64,000 nt of DNA from Bacillota bacterium (lineage in GTDB: Bacteria; Bacillota; Sulfobacillia; Thermaerobacterales; RSA17), in contig PKRI01000005.1 in assembly GCA_017577485.1 (NCBI GenBank), forward strand, positions 13,834 through 77,833, in the 5' to 3' direction. Position 1 is the first letter of the stretch. The number at the start of each line of letters is the position of its first letter. The notes beneath the pieces are model-generated. The model saw nothing but the letters and a program-made list of their open reading frames with translations. It had not been told where the DNA came from and ran no database searches. Positions 24,173-32,209 of this stretch are shown here, in pieces. The position numbers and the translations under genes are program-made.

Positions 24173-25030
24173 TCAGGTTACCCGCTCCCAGCCTTCCCGG
24201 ACGGCACGGCGCGCCTCCTCCTCCAGCGCCGGCCCCTCAAGGCCGCCGGCGGCGTCCAGGGACCACCACTGGAAGAATTCCAGGTTGCCGGCGCCGCCCC
24301 GCACCGGCGACCAGGTCATGGCCCGCACGGCAAAGCCCTGGGACCGGGCCTCCCGGGCCAGGCGCACCATCACCTCCAGGTGGACCCCGGCGTCGCGGAC
24401 CACGCCGCCCTTGCCCACCCGCTCAGGACCGGCCTCGAACTGGGGCTTGACCAGCGACACCACGTCGCCGGGCGGCACCAGCACCCGCGCCAGGGCGGGC
24501 AGGATCTTGGCCACCGAGATGAAGCTGACGTCCACCACGGCCAGGTCCGGCCGCTCCGGGAACATCTCCGGCGCCAGGTGACGGGCGTTGGTGCGGTCCA
24601 TGACCGTCACGCGGGGATCGCTGCGGAGGCGCCAGGCCAGCTGGCCGTAGCCCACGTCCACGGCGTAAACACGGCGGGCGCCGCGCTGCAGCAGCACGTC
24701 GGTGAAACCGCCCGTGGACGCCCCCACGTCCACCGCCACCCGCCCCGCCGCGTCGATGCCGAACACGTCCAGCGCGTGGGCCAGCTTGAGGCCGCCGCGG
24801 CTGGCGTAGGGCACCGGGTCGCCGCGCACCTCCAGGTGGGCGCCGGCGGCCACCATCTCGCCGGGCTTGGAGGCAGGGCGACCGTCCACGTACACATGCC
24901 CGGCCAGCACCGCCGCCTGGGCCCGGGCCCGCGACGGGAACAGCCCCCGCTCCACCAGCAGCACATCCAGGCGCCGGCGGTGGGAACGCGGCGCCGGCGA
25001 CTCCGGCGGGCCGCCCCGGGACCCGTCCAT
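24173..25030 (-). CDS. tlyA: TlyA-family rRNA 2'-O-methyltransferase
   Basis: The protein has an S4 RNA-binding domain at the N-terminus (RLDVLLVERGLFPSRARAQ, residues 20-38) and an FtsJ-like SAM methyltransferase domain with motif I VDVGASTGGFTD, YAVDVGYGQLAW and LVKPQFEAG. Relatives methylate 16S and 23S rRNA; some are described as haemolysins. It begins three bases after oapA stops. A tlyA gene close to ispA and xseAB is a common arrangement in Bacillota. Confidence 0.92.
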   Translation of the reverse strand: MDGSRGGPPESPAPRSHRRRLDVLLVERGLFPSRARAQAAVLAGHVYVDGRPASKPGEMVAAGAHLEVRGDPVPYASRGGLKLAHALDVFGIDAAGRVAVDVGASTGGFTDVLLQRGARRVYAVDVGYGQLAWRLRSDPRVTVMDRTNARHLAPEMFPERPDLAVVDVSFISVAKILPALARVLVPPGDVVSLVKPQFEAGPERVGKGGVVRDAGVHLEVMVRLAREARSQGFAVRAMTWSPVRGGAGNLEFFQWWSLDAAGGLEGPALEEEARRAVREGWERVT

Positions 25031-25033
25031 GGC

Positions 25034-25633
25034 TCAGTGGGCGTTGCGCGCCGGCCGCCGCGACCGGCGCACCTGCAGCCGCACCAGGCCGGCCTTCTCC
25101 AGGATGTGAAGCACCCGGGCCGCCGCGTAGACGATGTTGGTGGACTGGTTCAGGGCGAAGCCCTTGCCGGCGGCTTTGCCGCCCACCGTCAGCGCCGCCA
25201 CCAGTCCCACCATCAGCACCGACATGAGCGTCTCGTCCAGCCCGGGCCGCAGCGCCAGGACCCGCACCACGATGGCGGCGCCGGCGGCACCGCTCAAGGT
25301 ACCCGCCACGTCGCCCACCACGTCGTTGCAGAACGACACCACCGCGTCGGCGTTGCGGACGATCCAGATGGCCTGGCGGGCGCCGGGCCGGTCGGCCGCC
25401 GCCATGGCGTGGAAGGGCTTCTCGTCGGCCGCCGCCGCCGCCACGCCCACGATGTCGAAGGCGATGCCCACCAGGATGATCACCAGCAGCGTCAGGACCG
25501 CCGGGAACAGGCCCAGGGTTTCCGTGGCCCGGCCCGAGGGAAAGGCGAAGGCGACGGCCACAAAAAAGGTCAGCACGCCGATGGTTACGGCGCGCCGCCA
25601 ATCCACGTTGGACTTGCTGTTGGAGCGCTTCAT
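25034..25633 (-). CDS. oapA: OLE-associated membrane protein OapA
   Basis: OapA binds OLE RNA and holds it at the cell membrane in Bacillus halodurans and relatives. This 199-residue protein has a basic N-terminus (MKRSNSKSN), hydrophobic spans near 15-33, 41-66 and 110-155, and the blocks IILVGIAFDIVGVAAAAADE, PFHAMAA, RNADAVVSFCNDVVGD and SGAAGAA. These match OapA and the distantly related DUF21 membrane domain as I know them. The C-terminus is strongly basic. The position between a long RNA-like gap and tlyA is the expected one. ATG 25633 follows GGAAGGG. A generic DUF21 protein is the alternative. Confidence 0.85.
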   Translation of the reverse strand: MKRSNSKSNVDWRRAVTIGVLTFFVAVAFAFPSGRATETLGLFPAVLTLLVIILVGIAFDIVGVAAAAADEKPFHAMAAADRPGARQAIWIVRNADAVVSFCNDVVGDVAGTLSGAAGAAIVVRVLALRPGLDETLMSVLMVGLVAALTVGGKAAGKGFALNQSTNIVYAAARVLHILEKAGLVRLQVRRSRRPARNAH

Positions 25634-25659
25634 TCAGGCCCTTCCAGCGTGACGACCCA

Positions 25660-26346
25660 TTGAAAAAAGGATGCAGGTGGTGCGCCTGCCGGGTAGACGC
25701 TGTGGCTTAGGTCTAGCAGGCTTTCCCGCGCGGTCACCGGGCGTTGCCGACCCGGCGGTTTCCCTTTCAGACCGCGCCCCTCCCGTCGCCGTTCCGGTCC
25801 CGCCGGCCGGAGCCGGCGTTCCCGGTACTTAGAGGGGGCTAGATTACCACTTAGCACACACTTTAATCCCCGGCAGACGACCCGTTGCGGGACAGCCTAG
25901 AGGTTTTCCCCGGCCGGCTCACCATTCCCTAGCCCGTTTTGCAGGACGGGTTTCGGCCCAAACGCGCCTTCCGCGGGCCCTGCGGTCGGCGCGCTTCACG
26001 GGTCCATCCGCCACGCCCCACTCAGGGCAGGCTACGCTGCACACAGTCATCCCGCGTGCAGGTTCATACCCCAAGCCATAGCCTCGGGTCCGCGGCCGGC
26101 GGCCGGACGCCGCCGTGACCGCGGCCGTCGGCTACGCACTTGGGCCTCCGCGAGGGTAGGGTCAACGCCTGCATGCCTTTGCAGATCGCCCCACCCTCTT
26201 AACTCCCAGCACCGACCCCCGACTGGGCGTCAGCGGCCGGCACCAGGAACTTCATCGATGTGCCCGACGGCGGATTTTTAGGCCCGCCTTCAGGAAGGCG
26301 GCCGGACTAGGATACTGCCACCACCTGCCGTCAAACCCGGTTGTCA
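25660..26346 (-). ncRNA. ole: Probable OLE RNA (ornate, large, extremophilic RNA)
   Basis: About 770 bases between ispA and oapA have no reading frame worth calling. The sequence is rich in self-complementary segments. Examples are CGCCGGC with GCCGGCG around a four-base loop (25801-25818), CCCGT with ACGGG near 25934-25951, and CCGCCTT with AAGGCGG around four bases (26284-26301). AT-rich single-strand-like stretches lie between (for example near 25835-25870). OLE RNAs are about 600 nt and lie in this gene order, just upstream of oapA. A perfect TATAAT precedes the region, and a 5-bp hairpin followed by six Ts ends it near 25664. Ends are estimates; identity rests on context and on OapA, not on an alignment. 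Confidence 0.78.
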
Positions 26347-26352
26347 GTGTCC

Positions 26353-26358
26353 ATTATA
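26353..26358 (-). promoter_or_regulatory. Candidate -10 box for the OLE RNA
   Basis: The minus strand reads TATAAT exactly, rare in a genome this GC-rich, about 45 bases after the ispA stop. No good -35 box lies at 16-18 bases; TTGCGT is 23 bases upstream. It suggests that the RNA is transcribed on its own as well as from the ispA operon. Confidence 0.55.
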
Positions 26359-26402
26359 CACGGTCGCGGCCTCGTTCCCGGACGCAAGTGCTGCCCGGCC
26401 CG

Positions 26403-27323
26403 TCAGCCGCTGCGGCTGACGGCGAAAAACGCCAGGTCGCGCAGGAAGCCGGCCCGGGCGCCGAAAGGTTCCAGTTCCGCCGCCGCCCGCTGCGCCGCCT
26501 CCACCGCCAGGCGCCGCGCCGTCTCCACGCCGTACAGGCTGGCGAAGGTGGTCTTGCCGCGGCGCTCATCGCTGCCGGCGGGTCGGCCGGTGGCCGCCTC
26601 GTCGCCCACCACGTCCAGGATGTCGTCGGTGATCTGGAAAGCCAGGCCGAATTCGTCGGCAAAACGGGAGAGCCGCTCCACGTCGGCCGGTCCGGCGCCG
26701 GCGGCGATGGCGCCGATCCGGGCGCAGGCCCGGAACAGCGCCCCCGTCTTGTGGCGGTGGATGCGCTCCAGCTCCCGGCCGTCGACGGCGGCACCCTCGG
26801 CGGCCAGATCGGCCACCTGCCCGGCGATGAGCCCGGCGGTGCCGGCGGCGGTACCCAGCTCGAACGCGATGCGCAGGGCAACGGCGGGCGTCAGCGGGCC
26901 GTCCGGGTCGGCCAGGACGGTGAAGGCCAGGGTCAGCAGGGCGTCGCCCGCCAGGATGGCGGTGGCCTCATCGTAGGCCACGTGCACCGTCGGCCGGCCG
27001 CGCCGCATGTCGTCGTCGTCCATGGCCGGCAGGTCGTCGTGGACCAGCGAGTACGTGTGCACCAGTTCCACGGCGCAGGCCGCCGGCAGCGCCGCCTCGA
27101 CGCTGCCCCCGGCCAGCTCGCAGGCGGCCAGCGTCAGCACCGGCCGCAGCCGCTTGCCGCCCGAAAACACCGCGTAGCGCATGGCCTCGTGGATGGGCTC
27201 GGGCCAGCGGGACGCCGCCGGCAGCAGCCGCTCCAGGCCGTCCTCCACCCGCCGCCGGTAAGCCTCGTAGCGCGCCTGGAACGTCTCGCTCAGGTCAAGC
27301 CGGGGAATCCTGGGCTCGCTCAT
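26403..27323 (-). CDS. ispA: Polyprenyl (farnesyl/geranyl) diphosphate synthase
   Basis: IspA condenses isopentenyl diphosphate with allylic diphosphates. The first Asp-rich motif is DDLPAMDDDDMRRGR (residues 94-108) and the second is QITDDILD (about 229-236); GGKRLRP near 55 binds isopentenyl diphosphate. The 306-residue length is normal. It overlaps xseB by 29 bases, and the cluster nusB-folD-xseA-xseB-ispA is read as one unit. Chain length (C15 or C20) is not certain from sequence. Confidence 0.93.
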   Translation of the reverse strand: MSEPRIPRLDLSETFQARYEAYRRRVEDGLERLLPAASRWPEPIHEAMRYAVFSGGKRLRPVLTLAACELAGGSVEAALPAACAVELVHTYSLVHDDLPAMDDDDMRRGRPTVHVAYDEATAILAGDALLTLAFTVLADPDGPLTPAVALRIAFELGTAAGTAGLIAGQVADLAAEGAAVDGRELERIHRHKTGALFRACARIGAIAAGAGPADVERLSRFADEFGLAFQITDDILDVVGDEAATGRPAGSDERRGKTTFASLYGVETARRLAVEAAQRAAAELEPFGARAGFLRDLAFFAVSRSG

Positions 27324-27579
27324 CGCTCACCTCGAACTCGGGCGCGGCGGCCAGGATGACCTGGCCGTGCTGCTCCACCAGGAGTTCGATCTTGCGCTCG
27401 GCCTCGTCCAGGCGCTGGGAACAGAACCGGGCCAGGCCGATGCCCTCCTCGAACAGGGCCAGCGCCTGCTCCAGGCTCAGATCCTCGCGCTCCAGGCGGT
27501 CCACGATCTTTTCCAGCGCCGCCAGCGCCTGCTCGAAGTCAGGCGCCTGCCCGGCGGCGTTCATGGCTCCCGCGTCCAT
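27295..27579 (-). CDS. xseB: Exodeoxyribonuclease VII small subunit
   Basis: XseB joins XseA to form the single-strand nuclease exonuclease VII. The 94 residues hold the two-helix family signature FEQALAALEKIVDRLE and LSLEQALALFEEGI with the following LARFCSQRLDEAERKI helix. ATG 27579 is supported by GGGAGG upstream. It overlaps xseA by 41 bases and ispA by 29, showing tight coupling. Confidence 0.93.
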   Translation of the reverse strand: MDAGAMNAAGQAPDFEQALAALEKIVDRLEREDLSLEQALALFEEGIGLARFCSQRLDEAERKIELLVEQHGQVILAAAPEFEVSDERAQDSPA

Positions 27580-28816
27580 CGCCCGCCTCCCTCACCCCGG
27601 GCAGCGGCCTCTGCACGACCCCCGCCACCCTGCAGTCGATGATCCCGTCGGCCACCCACAGGTCCAGCGCGTCCCCGGCCGAAACCGCCGCCACCGACTT
27701 CACCACCGCCCCGTCCGTCCGCCGGTGGGCGATGCTGTAGCCGCGGCCCAGCACCGCCAGCGGGCTCAGGGCGTCCAGGCGCCCGGCGGCGCCGGCCAGG
27801 CGTTCCCGCCGCCGTTCGATGCCGCGGATCACGGCGGCCTGCGCGCGGCGCACCAGATCGTCCAGCCGCTGGCGCTCCTGATACACCCGGTCGAAGGGCC
27901 GGCGGAAGACCCGCGACGACGTGATCCGCCGCCAGCGCTCACGGTTCAGGCGCCGCCGGTGGTGCAGCGCGCCCACCAGACGGCTGGCCAGGCCCGCCAC
28001 CGTCCCGGCCAGTTCCGCCCGGCTGGGGACCACCAGTTCCGCGGCCGCCGAGGGCGTCGGCGCCCGCACGTCGGCGACGAAGTCCGCAATGGTGAAGTCG
28101 GTCTCGTGGCCCACCGCCGACACCACCGGCACCGCCGAGGCGGCAATGGCCCGGGCCACGCCTTCGTCGTTGAAAGCCCACAGATCCTCCAGGGAACCGC
28201 CGCCGCGGCCCACGATGATGACGTCTACGCGCCCGTGCTGGTTGAGCAGTTCAATGGCGCGGATCACCTGGGGCGGCGCCTCGTCGCCCTGGACCAGCAC
28301 CGGCGCCACCACCAGCGTGATGTTGGGGAAGCGGCGGCGGGCCACCCGGATGATGTCGCGCAGGGCGGCGCCGGTGGGCGACGTCACGATGCCCACGCGG
28401 CGCGGCAGCCGCGGCAGCGGCCGCTTGCGGGCCGGGTCGAAGAGTCCCTCGGCTTCCAGGCGCGCCTTCAACTGCTCGAAGGCCACGTGCAGCGCGCCCA
28501 CGCCCCGGGGCTCCATCACCTGCACGTAAAGCTGGTACTGGCCGTCGCGCTCGTAGACGCTGACCTGCCCGCGGGCGATGACCTCCATGCCGTTCTCGGG
28601 CACAAAGCGCAGCCGCATGTTGGCGCTGCGGAACATGACGCAGCGGATCTGGGCGCGGTCATCCTTGAGCGTGAAGTACATGTGGCCCGAGGTGTGGTGC
28701 TTGAAGTTGGAGATCTCGCCCTGCACCCACACGTCCCGCAGGCCGGGGTCGGACTCCAGCAGGCCCTTCACATACCGGGTGAGTTCGTGGACGGTGAGGA
28801 TCCTTGCGTGATCCAT
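27539..28816 (-). CDS. xseA: Exodeoxyribonuclease VII large subunit
   Basis: XseA is the catalytic subunit of exonuclease VII. An N-terminal OB fold (about residues 5-100, WVQGEISNFKHHTSGHMYFTL) precedes the catalytic core with VGIVTSPTGAALRDI, VIIVGRGGGSLEDLWAFND and SAVGHETDFTIAD. A long coiled-coil region (about 290-370) and the GYSIA segment follow. ATG 28816 lies inside folD, 49 bases before its stop, with GAGGCGG upstream. The 425-residue length is typical. Confidence 0.94.
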   Translation of the reverse strand: MDHARILTVHELTRYVKGLLESDPGLRDVWVQGEISNFKHHTSGHMYFTLKDDRAQIRCVMFRSANMRLRFVPENGMEVIARGQVSVYERDGQYQLYVQVMEPRGVGALHVAFEQLKARLEAEGLFDPARKRPLPRLPRRVGIVTSPTGAALRDIIRVARRRFPNITLVVAPVLVQGDEAPPQVIRAIELLNQHGRVDVIIVGRGGGSLEDLWAFNDEGVARAIAASAVPVVSAVGHETDFTIADFVADVRAPTPSAAAELVVPSRAELAGTVAGLASRLVGALHHRRRLNRERWRRITSSRVFRRPFDRVYQERQRLDDLVRRAQAAVIRGIERRRERLAGAAGRLDALSPLAVLGRGYSIAHRRTDGAVVKSVAAVSAGDALDLWVADGIIDCRVAGVVQRPLPGVREAGDGRGSHERRRAGA

Positions 28817-29655
28817 CGCGCCGCCTCGCAGGTGTTGTGCAGCAGCATGGCCACCGTCATGGGACCGACCCCGCCCGGCACCGGGGTGATCCACCCGGCC
28901 ACGTCCCGCACCGCCTCGAAGTCCACGTCGCCCACCAGGCGCCCGCCCGGCAGGCGATTGATGCCCACGTCGATGACGGCGGCGCCGGGTTTGACGTGCT
29001 GGGGACCGATGAGCCCCGGCCGCCCCACGGCCACCACCAGCACGTCGGCCTGGCGGGTGAACGACGCCAGGTCCGGGGTCTTCGAATGGCAGATGGTGAC
29101 GGTGGCGTCGTGGGCCAGAAGCAGCGCAGCCATGGGCCGGCCGACGATGGGCGAGCGGCCCACCACCACCGCGTGCCGTCCCGCCACCGGGATGTCGTAG
29201 GCTTCCAGCAGCCGCAGGATACCCAGCGGCGTGCAGGGCACGAAGCGCGGCCGGCCCTCCAGCAGGCGCCCGGCGTTGACCGGATGGAAGCCGTCCACGT
29301 CCTTGATGGGGGCGATGGCCTCGATCAACTGGCCGTAGTCCAGCCCGGACGGGACCGGCCACTGCAGCAGGATGCCGTGGACGTCGGGGTCGCTGTTCAA
29401 CTCGCGGAGCTTGGCCTCCACCGCATCCTGGCGGGCGTCGGCGGGCAGGTGGTGCAGTTCGGCCCGCAGGCCCGCGCGCTCGCACTCCCGCATCTTGGCG
29501 CGGATGTAGACCTGGGACGCCGGGTCGTCGCCCACCAGGACCACGGCCAGTCCCGGGGTGATGCCGGTGGACGAGCGGAAGTCGGCCACCCGGGCGGCCA
29601 CCTCCTGGCGGACGCGGTCGGCCAGCGCCCGGCCGTCAAGGATCTGGGCGGCCAT
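28768..29655 (-). CDS. folD: Methylenetetrahydrofolate dehydrogenase/cyclohydrolase
   Basis: FolD interconverts 5,10-methylene- and 10-formyl-tetrahydrofolate with NADP. The catalytic tyrosine and lysine are in SQVYIRAKMRECE (near 47-59), followed by GILLQWPVP near 94, VVGRSPIVGRP near 167 for NADP and the closing PVPGGVGPMT block. ATG 29655 follows AAGGAGTTGA and is preferred to an upstream ATG. It overlaps nusB by 20 bases. It also supplies one-carbon units used by glyA and the glycine cleavage system at the far end of the window. Confidence 0.94.
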   Translation of the reverse strand: MAAQILDGRALADRVRQEVAARVADFRSSTGITPGLAVVLVGDDPASQVYIRAKMRECERAGLRAELHHLPADARQDAVEAKLRELNSDPDVHGILLQWPVPSGLDYGQLIEAIAPIKDVDGFHPVNAGRLLEGRPRFVPCTPLGILRLLEAYDIPVAGRHAVVVGRSPIVGRPMAALLLAHDATVTICHSKTPDLASFTRQADVLVVAVGRPGLIGPQHVKPGAAVIDVGINRLPGGRLVGDVDFEAVRDVAGWITPVPGGVGPMTVAMLLHNTCEAARWITQGSSPSTNSPGM

Positions 29656-30106
29656 GGGACTCAACTCCTTCGCTGGTTCCGGCATCCCCGGCGGTTACAG
29701 GCTCCCTGACCCTCCGGCGGGCCAGCTCGCCCAGGATGCCGTTGACGAACCTGGCTGCCTCGGGGTTGCTGTAGACCTTGGCCAGTTCCACGGCTTCGTT
29801 GATGGCCACGTTGACGGGCACGTCGCCGCTGTAGACCAGTTCGGCCACGCCCATGCGCAGGATGTTGCGGTCCACCACCGCCATCCGCTCCACCCGCCAG
29901 CCGATGGCCAGCTGGGCGATGAGGCGGTCGATGGCTGCCCGGTGGTCGCGGACGGTGAAGGCCAGGCGCCGGGCGAACTCGGCGGCCTCGCCGGAGAGCC
30001 CCGCTGCCGCCAGGGATTCGGCCAGCGCTGCGTCCAGGTCTTGTCCAACCAGATCCCATTGGTAGAGGGCGGCCAGTACGGCGGCCCTGGCCCGGCGGCG
30101 GTGCAT
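29636..30106 (-). CDS. nusB: Transcription antitermination factor NusB
   Basis: NusB binds boxA RNA with S10 and prevents early termination in rRNA operons. The all-helical 156-residue protein shows RRARAAVLAALYQWDL at the N-terminus and the conserved block VDRNILRMGVAEL, VPVNVAINEAVELAK and ARFVNGILG. The last 20 residues are extra. It begins the nusB-folD-xseAB-ispA unit after a 16-base gap from the DUF2273 gene. Confidence 0.93.
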   Translation of the reverse strand: MHRRRARAAVLAALYQWDLVGQDLDAALAESLAAAGLSGEAAEFARRLAFTVRDHRAAIDRLIAQLAIGWRVERMAVVDRNILRMGVAELVYSGDVPVNVAINEAVELAKVYSNPEAARFVNGILGELARRRVREPVTAGDAGTSEGVESHGRPDP

Positions 30107-30122
30107 GGCGTTCCCTCCGGGA

Positions 30123-30365
30123 TCAGCGTCGGGTGCGGGCCCTGATCCGTTCCCACCATTCGGAAGCGTCCAGGGTTCCGTCGTCGAGGCGGGCGCCCAG
30201 GCTGTAGCCTATCCAGGTGGTGGCGGCGATGAACAGGGTCCAGAACAACCCGACCCATTTTACCAGCACGCCGAAGATCAGGCCCAGGGCCGCGCCGGTG
30301 ATCTTGCCGGCGTGCCGGGGCCACACGTCCTCCCAGAGGGCCTTCAGGTCCTCTCGCCGGTCCAT
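30123..30365 (-). CDS. DUF2273 small membrane protein
   Basis: An 80-residue protein with two membrane spans (about residues 19-38 and 40-56). Genes of this family regularly stand next to amaP and Asp23 in Bacillota, as here, and the products are thought to form a membrane/cell-envelope stress complex. Its own function is not known. Confidence 0.85.
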   Translation of the reverse strand: MDRREDLKALWEDVWPRHAGKITGAALGLIFGVLVKWVGLFWTLFIAATTWIGYSLGARLDDGTLDASEWWERIRARTRR

Positions 30366-30389
30366 GGCCTCATCCCGCTCCCGGCGGCG

Positions 30390-30932
30390 TTAATCCAGCC
30401 GGCGCCTGCGCCCTTCGGCGCCGATGTCGGCCACGGTCACCGCCACCTGCTCGACCTCGACGCCGACCACCTGCCGCACCTGCTGCTGGACCACCCGCTG
30501 CATCTCGGCAGTGAGGTGGGGGACGGCGGCGCTGCCGGCCACCGCGGCCCGGATGCGGATGCGCACCCCGCTGTCGCCGGCCTCGACCCGGGCCGTCAGG
30601 TCGCGCACGCCCTCGACCTGCCGGCCCACCCGGTTCACCAGGTTCTCCACGGCGGTCAGGGCGATGGCCACCTGGCCCAGTTCGGTCTCACGCACCAGGG
30701 TCTGGCCCGGTCCCCGCCGGCGGAACACCAGGCCCAGCAGCCGCACGCTGGAGACAAAGAACAGCGCTGCCAGGATCCCCGTGGCCCACCGGCCCTCGGG
30801 CACCCGCAGCGCCTCGTTGACGAACCGTTCCAGCGGCACCTGCCAGCCCAGCGCCGCCAGGACCACCAGCGCCGACACCGCGGCCAGGCAGATCGTGTAG
30901 ACGGCCAGGATGATCTGGTCGAACACGCCCAT
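30390..30932 (-). CDS. amaP: AmaP-type alkaline shock membrane anchor protein
   Basis: AmaP anchors Asp23 at the membrane in staphylococci. The 180-residue protein has two membrane spans (about 5-29 and 50-68) and a cytoplasmic C-terminal domain (about 80-175) of Asp23-like alternating strands: GQVAIALTAVENLVNRVGRQ, then VRIRIRAAV and VEVEQVAVTVADI. It lies between DUF2273 and Asp23 genes, the usual trio. Confidence 0.85.
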   Translation of the reverse strand: MGVFDQIILAVYTICLAAVSALVVLAALGWQVPLERFVNEALRVPEGRWATGILAALFFVSSVRLLGLVFRRRGPGQTLVRETELGQVAIALTAVENLVNRVGRQVEGVRDLTARVEAGDSGVRIRIRAAVAGSAAVPHLTAEMQRVVQQQVRQVVGVEVEQVAVTVADIGAEGRRRRLD

Positions 30933-30967
30933 GCCGCGCTTCCCCCCATCGCACCGGCGGCACGTCC

Positions 30968-31540
30968 TCAGCGCACCCGTGTCTCATGTCCCTTTTCTTC
31001 GCTGGGAAACGCCACCCCTTGAATATGAATGTTCACGCTGACCACTTCGAGCCCGGTCATGCTCTCGACGGCCCGCTTGACGTTCTCCTGGACCCGCTGG
31101 GCCACCCGCGGGATCCGCACCCCGTACTCGACGATGATGTAGAGGTCGATGGCCGCCTCGCGCTCGCCCACCTCGACGCGGACGCCCTTGGCCAGGTTGC
31201 GGCGCCCCAGCATCTCGGTGATGCCGCCCACCAGGCCGCCCGCCATGCCCACGACGCCTTCCACCTCGGTGGCGGCGATCCCGGCGATGACCCCCACCAC
31301 CTCGTCGCTGATGCGCACGTGGCCCACGTCGCCGGATGCGTCGAAGCCCGGCAGCGGGACCTCCCGGGGCGGGGCCTCCTCCACGGCGGCGGCTTCGCCG
31401 GCCACGTCGCCCTCGGCCCCGGCGGCCGACGCCCCGAGAACATCGGCCTCGGCCTCGCCGGCAGCCGCGGGCACGTCGCCCTGGGCCCCGCCGGACGCGT
31501 CACCGCCCGGCAGACGGTCGCGCTCTTCGCTCAAGGCCAT
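30968..31540 (-). CDS. Asp23/Gls24 family envelope stress protein
   Basis: The C-terminal 115 residues form an Asp23 domain: VRISDEVVGVIAGIAATEVEGV, then GVRVEVGEREAAIDLYIIVEYG and AVESMTGLEVVSVNIHIQGV. The first 65 residues are acidic, Ala/Gly-rich and apparently disordered. The start is open: ATG 31540 is used, GTG 31543 is adjacent, and TTG 31534 has the best spacing from GAGG. It heads the Asp23-amaP-DUF2273 trio downstream of spoIIIAH. Confidence 0.85.
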   Translation of the reverse strand: MALSEERDRLPGGDASGGAQGDVPAAAGEAEADVLGASAAGAEGDVAGEAAAVEEAPPREVPLPGFDASGDVGHVRISDEVVGVIAGIAATEVEGVVGMAGGLVGGITEMLGRRNLAKGVRVEVGEREAAIDLYIIVEYGVRIPRVAQRVQENVKRAVESMTGLEVVSVNIHIQGVAFPSEEKGHETRVR

Positions 31541-31576
31541 CACCTCGTCAGGCGAGCAGTCACCCTATTATATAAG

Positions 31577-32209
31577 TCACGGGCCGGGACGGGCCATGAC
31601 GCTGATGGACGACACCGGCACCGAAGCCACCCGGTGCACCGCGTCGGCCACCTGCGCCACCTGGGCTTCGGTCAACTGGGCGGCGTTGACGATGACCACC
31701 GCCGCCTCGTCGTAGAGGTACACCAGCACCTCCTCGAATCCCCGGGCGCGGATCAGGCTCTCGATCTCGGCTTCCTGGCTGATGCGCCGGCTGAGGGTCA
31801 CCAGTTCCTCCTCGGCCCGCCGTCGGGTCTCCTCGTTGACCTCCGGGTTGGCGACCAGGCCCTCCAGGAGCTCGATGCGGCGGCTGCGGGCCTGCTCCCG
31901 CTCGATGCGGGCGTCCACGAAGAAGGCCGGGTCCTGGACGCTGCGCACGTCGGTGGACAAGGCGGGGGATGTGTCGCCTCCGGCCGCCTCTTCCCCGGTC
32001 CCGCCGGGCGCAGCCTCTCCCGCCGTGCCGCCCGCCGCCTCGCCGTCGCCGGGCACCACCACCACCGTCTCCGGGTCCCAGAAGTTGTCCAGCAGGGTCT
32101 GCTGCTGCCAGTCGGTCCACTGGGTGACGACGTAGGCCACCAGCGCCGCCACCAGGGCCAGGAACAGGATCAACCGCAGGGGGGACCTGCGCGACATCAC
32201 CATGGTCAA
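31577..32209 (-). CDS. spoIIIAH: Stage III sporulation protein AH
   Basis: SpoIIIAH is the mother-cell half of the SpoIIQ-SpoIIIAH channel that links mother cell and forespore. It has one N-terminal membrane span (about residues 11-28), an Ala/Gly-rich stretch and a C-terminal YscJ/FliF-like ring-building domain (about 100-205: RIELLEGLVANPEVNEETRR, ISQEAEIESLIRARGFEEVLVYL, VVIVNAAQLTEAQVAQVADAV). The TTG start overlaps the spoIIIAG stop; ATG 32203 is the alternative. Last gene of the spoIIIA series. Confidence 0.9.
   Translation of the reverse strand: MTMVMSRRSPLRLILFLALVAALVAYVVTQWTDWQQQTLLDNFWDPETVVVVPGDGEAAGGTAGEAAPGGTGEEAAGGDTSPALSTDVRSVQDPAFFVDARIEREQARSRRIELLEGLVANPEVNEETRRRAEEELVTLSRRISQEAEIESLIRARGFEEVLVYLYDEAAVVIVNAAQLTEAQVAQVADAVHRVASVPVSSISVMARPGP

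Noticed and set aside
25634..26402. tmRNA, RNase P RNA or 23S rRNA fragment as the identity of the gap
   Set aside because: No tRNA-like ends or tag frame, no GAGGAAAGTC-type RNase P core and no recognisable rRNA segments on either strand; gene context fits OLE instead.
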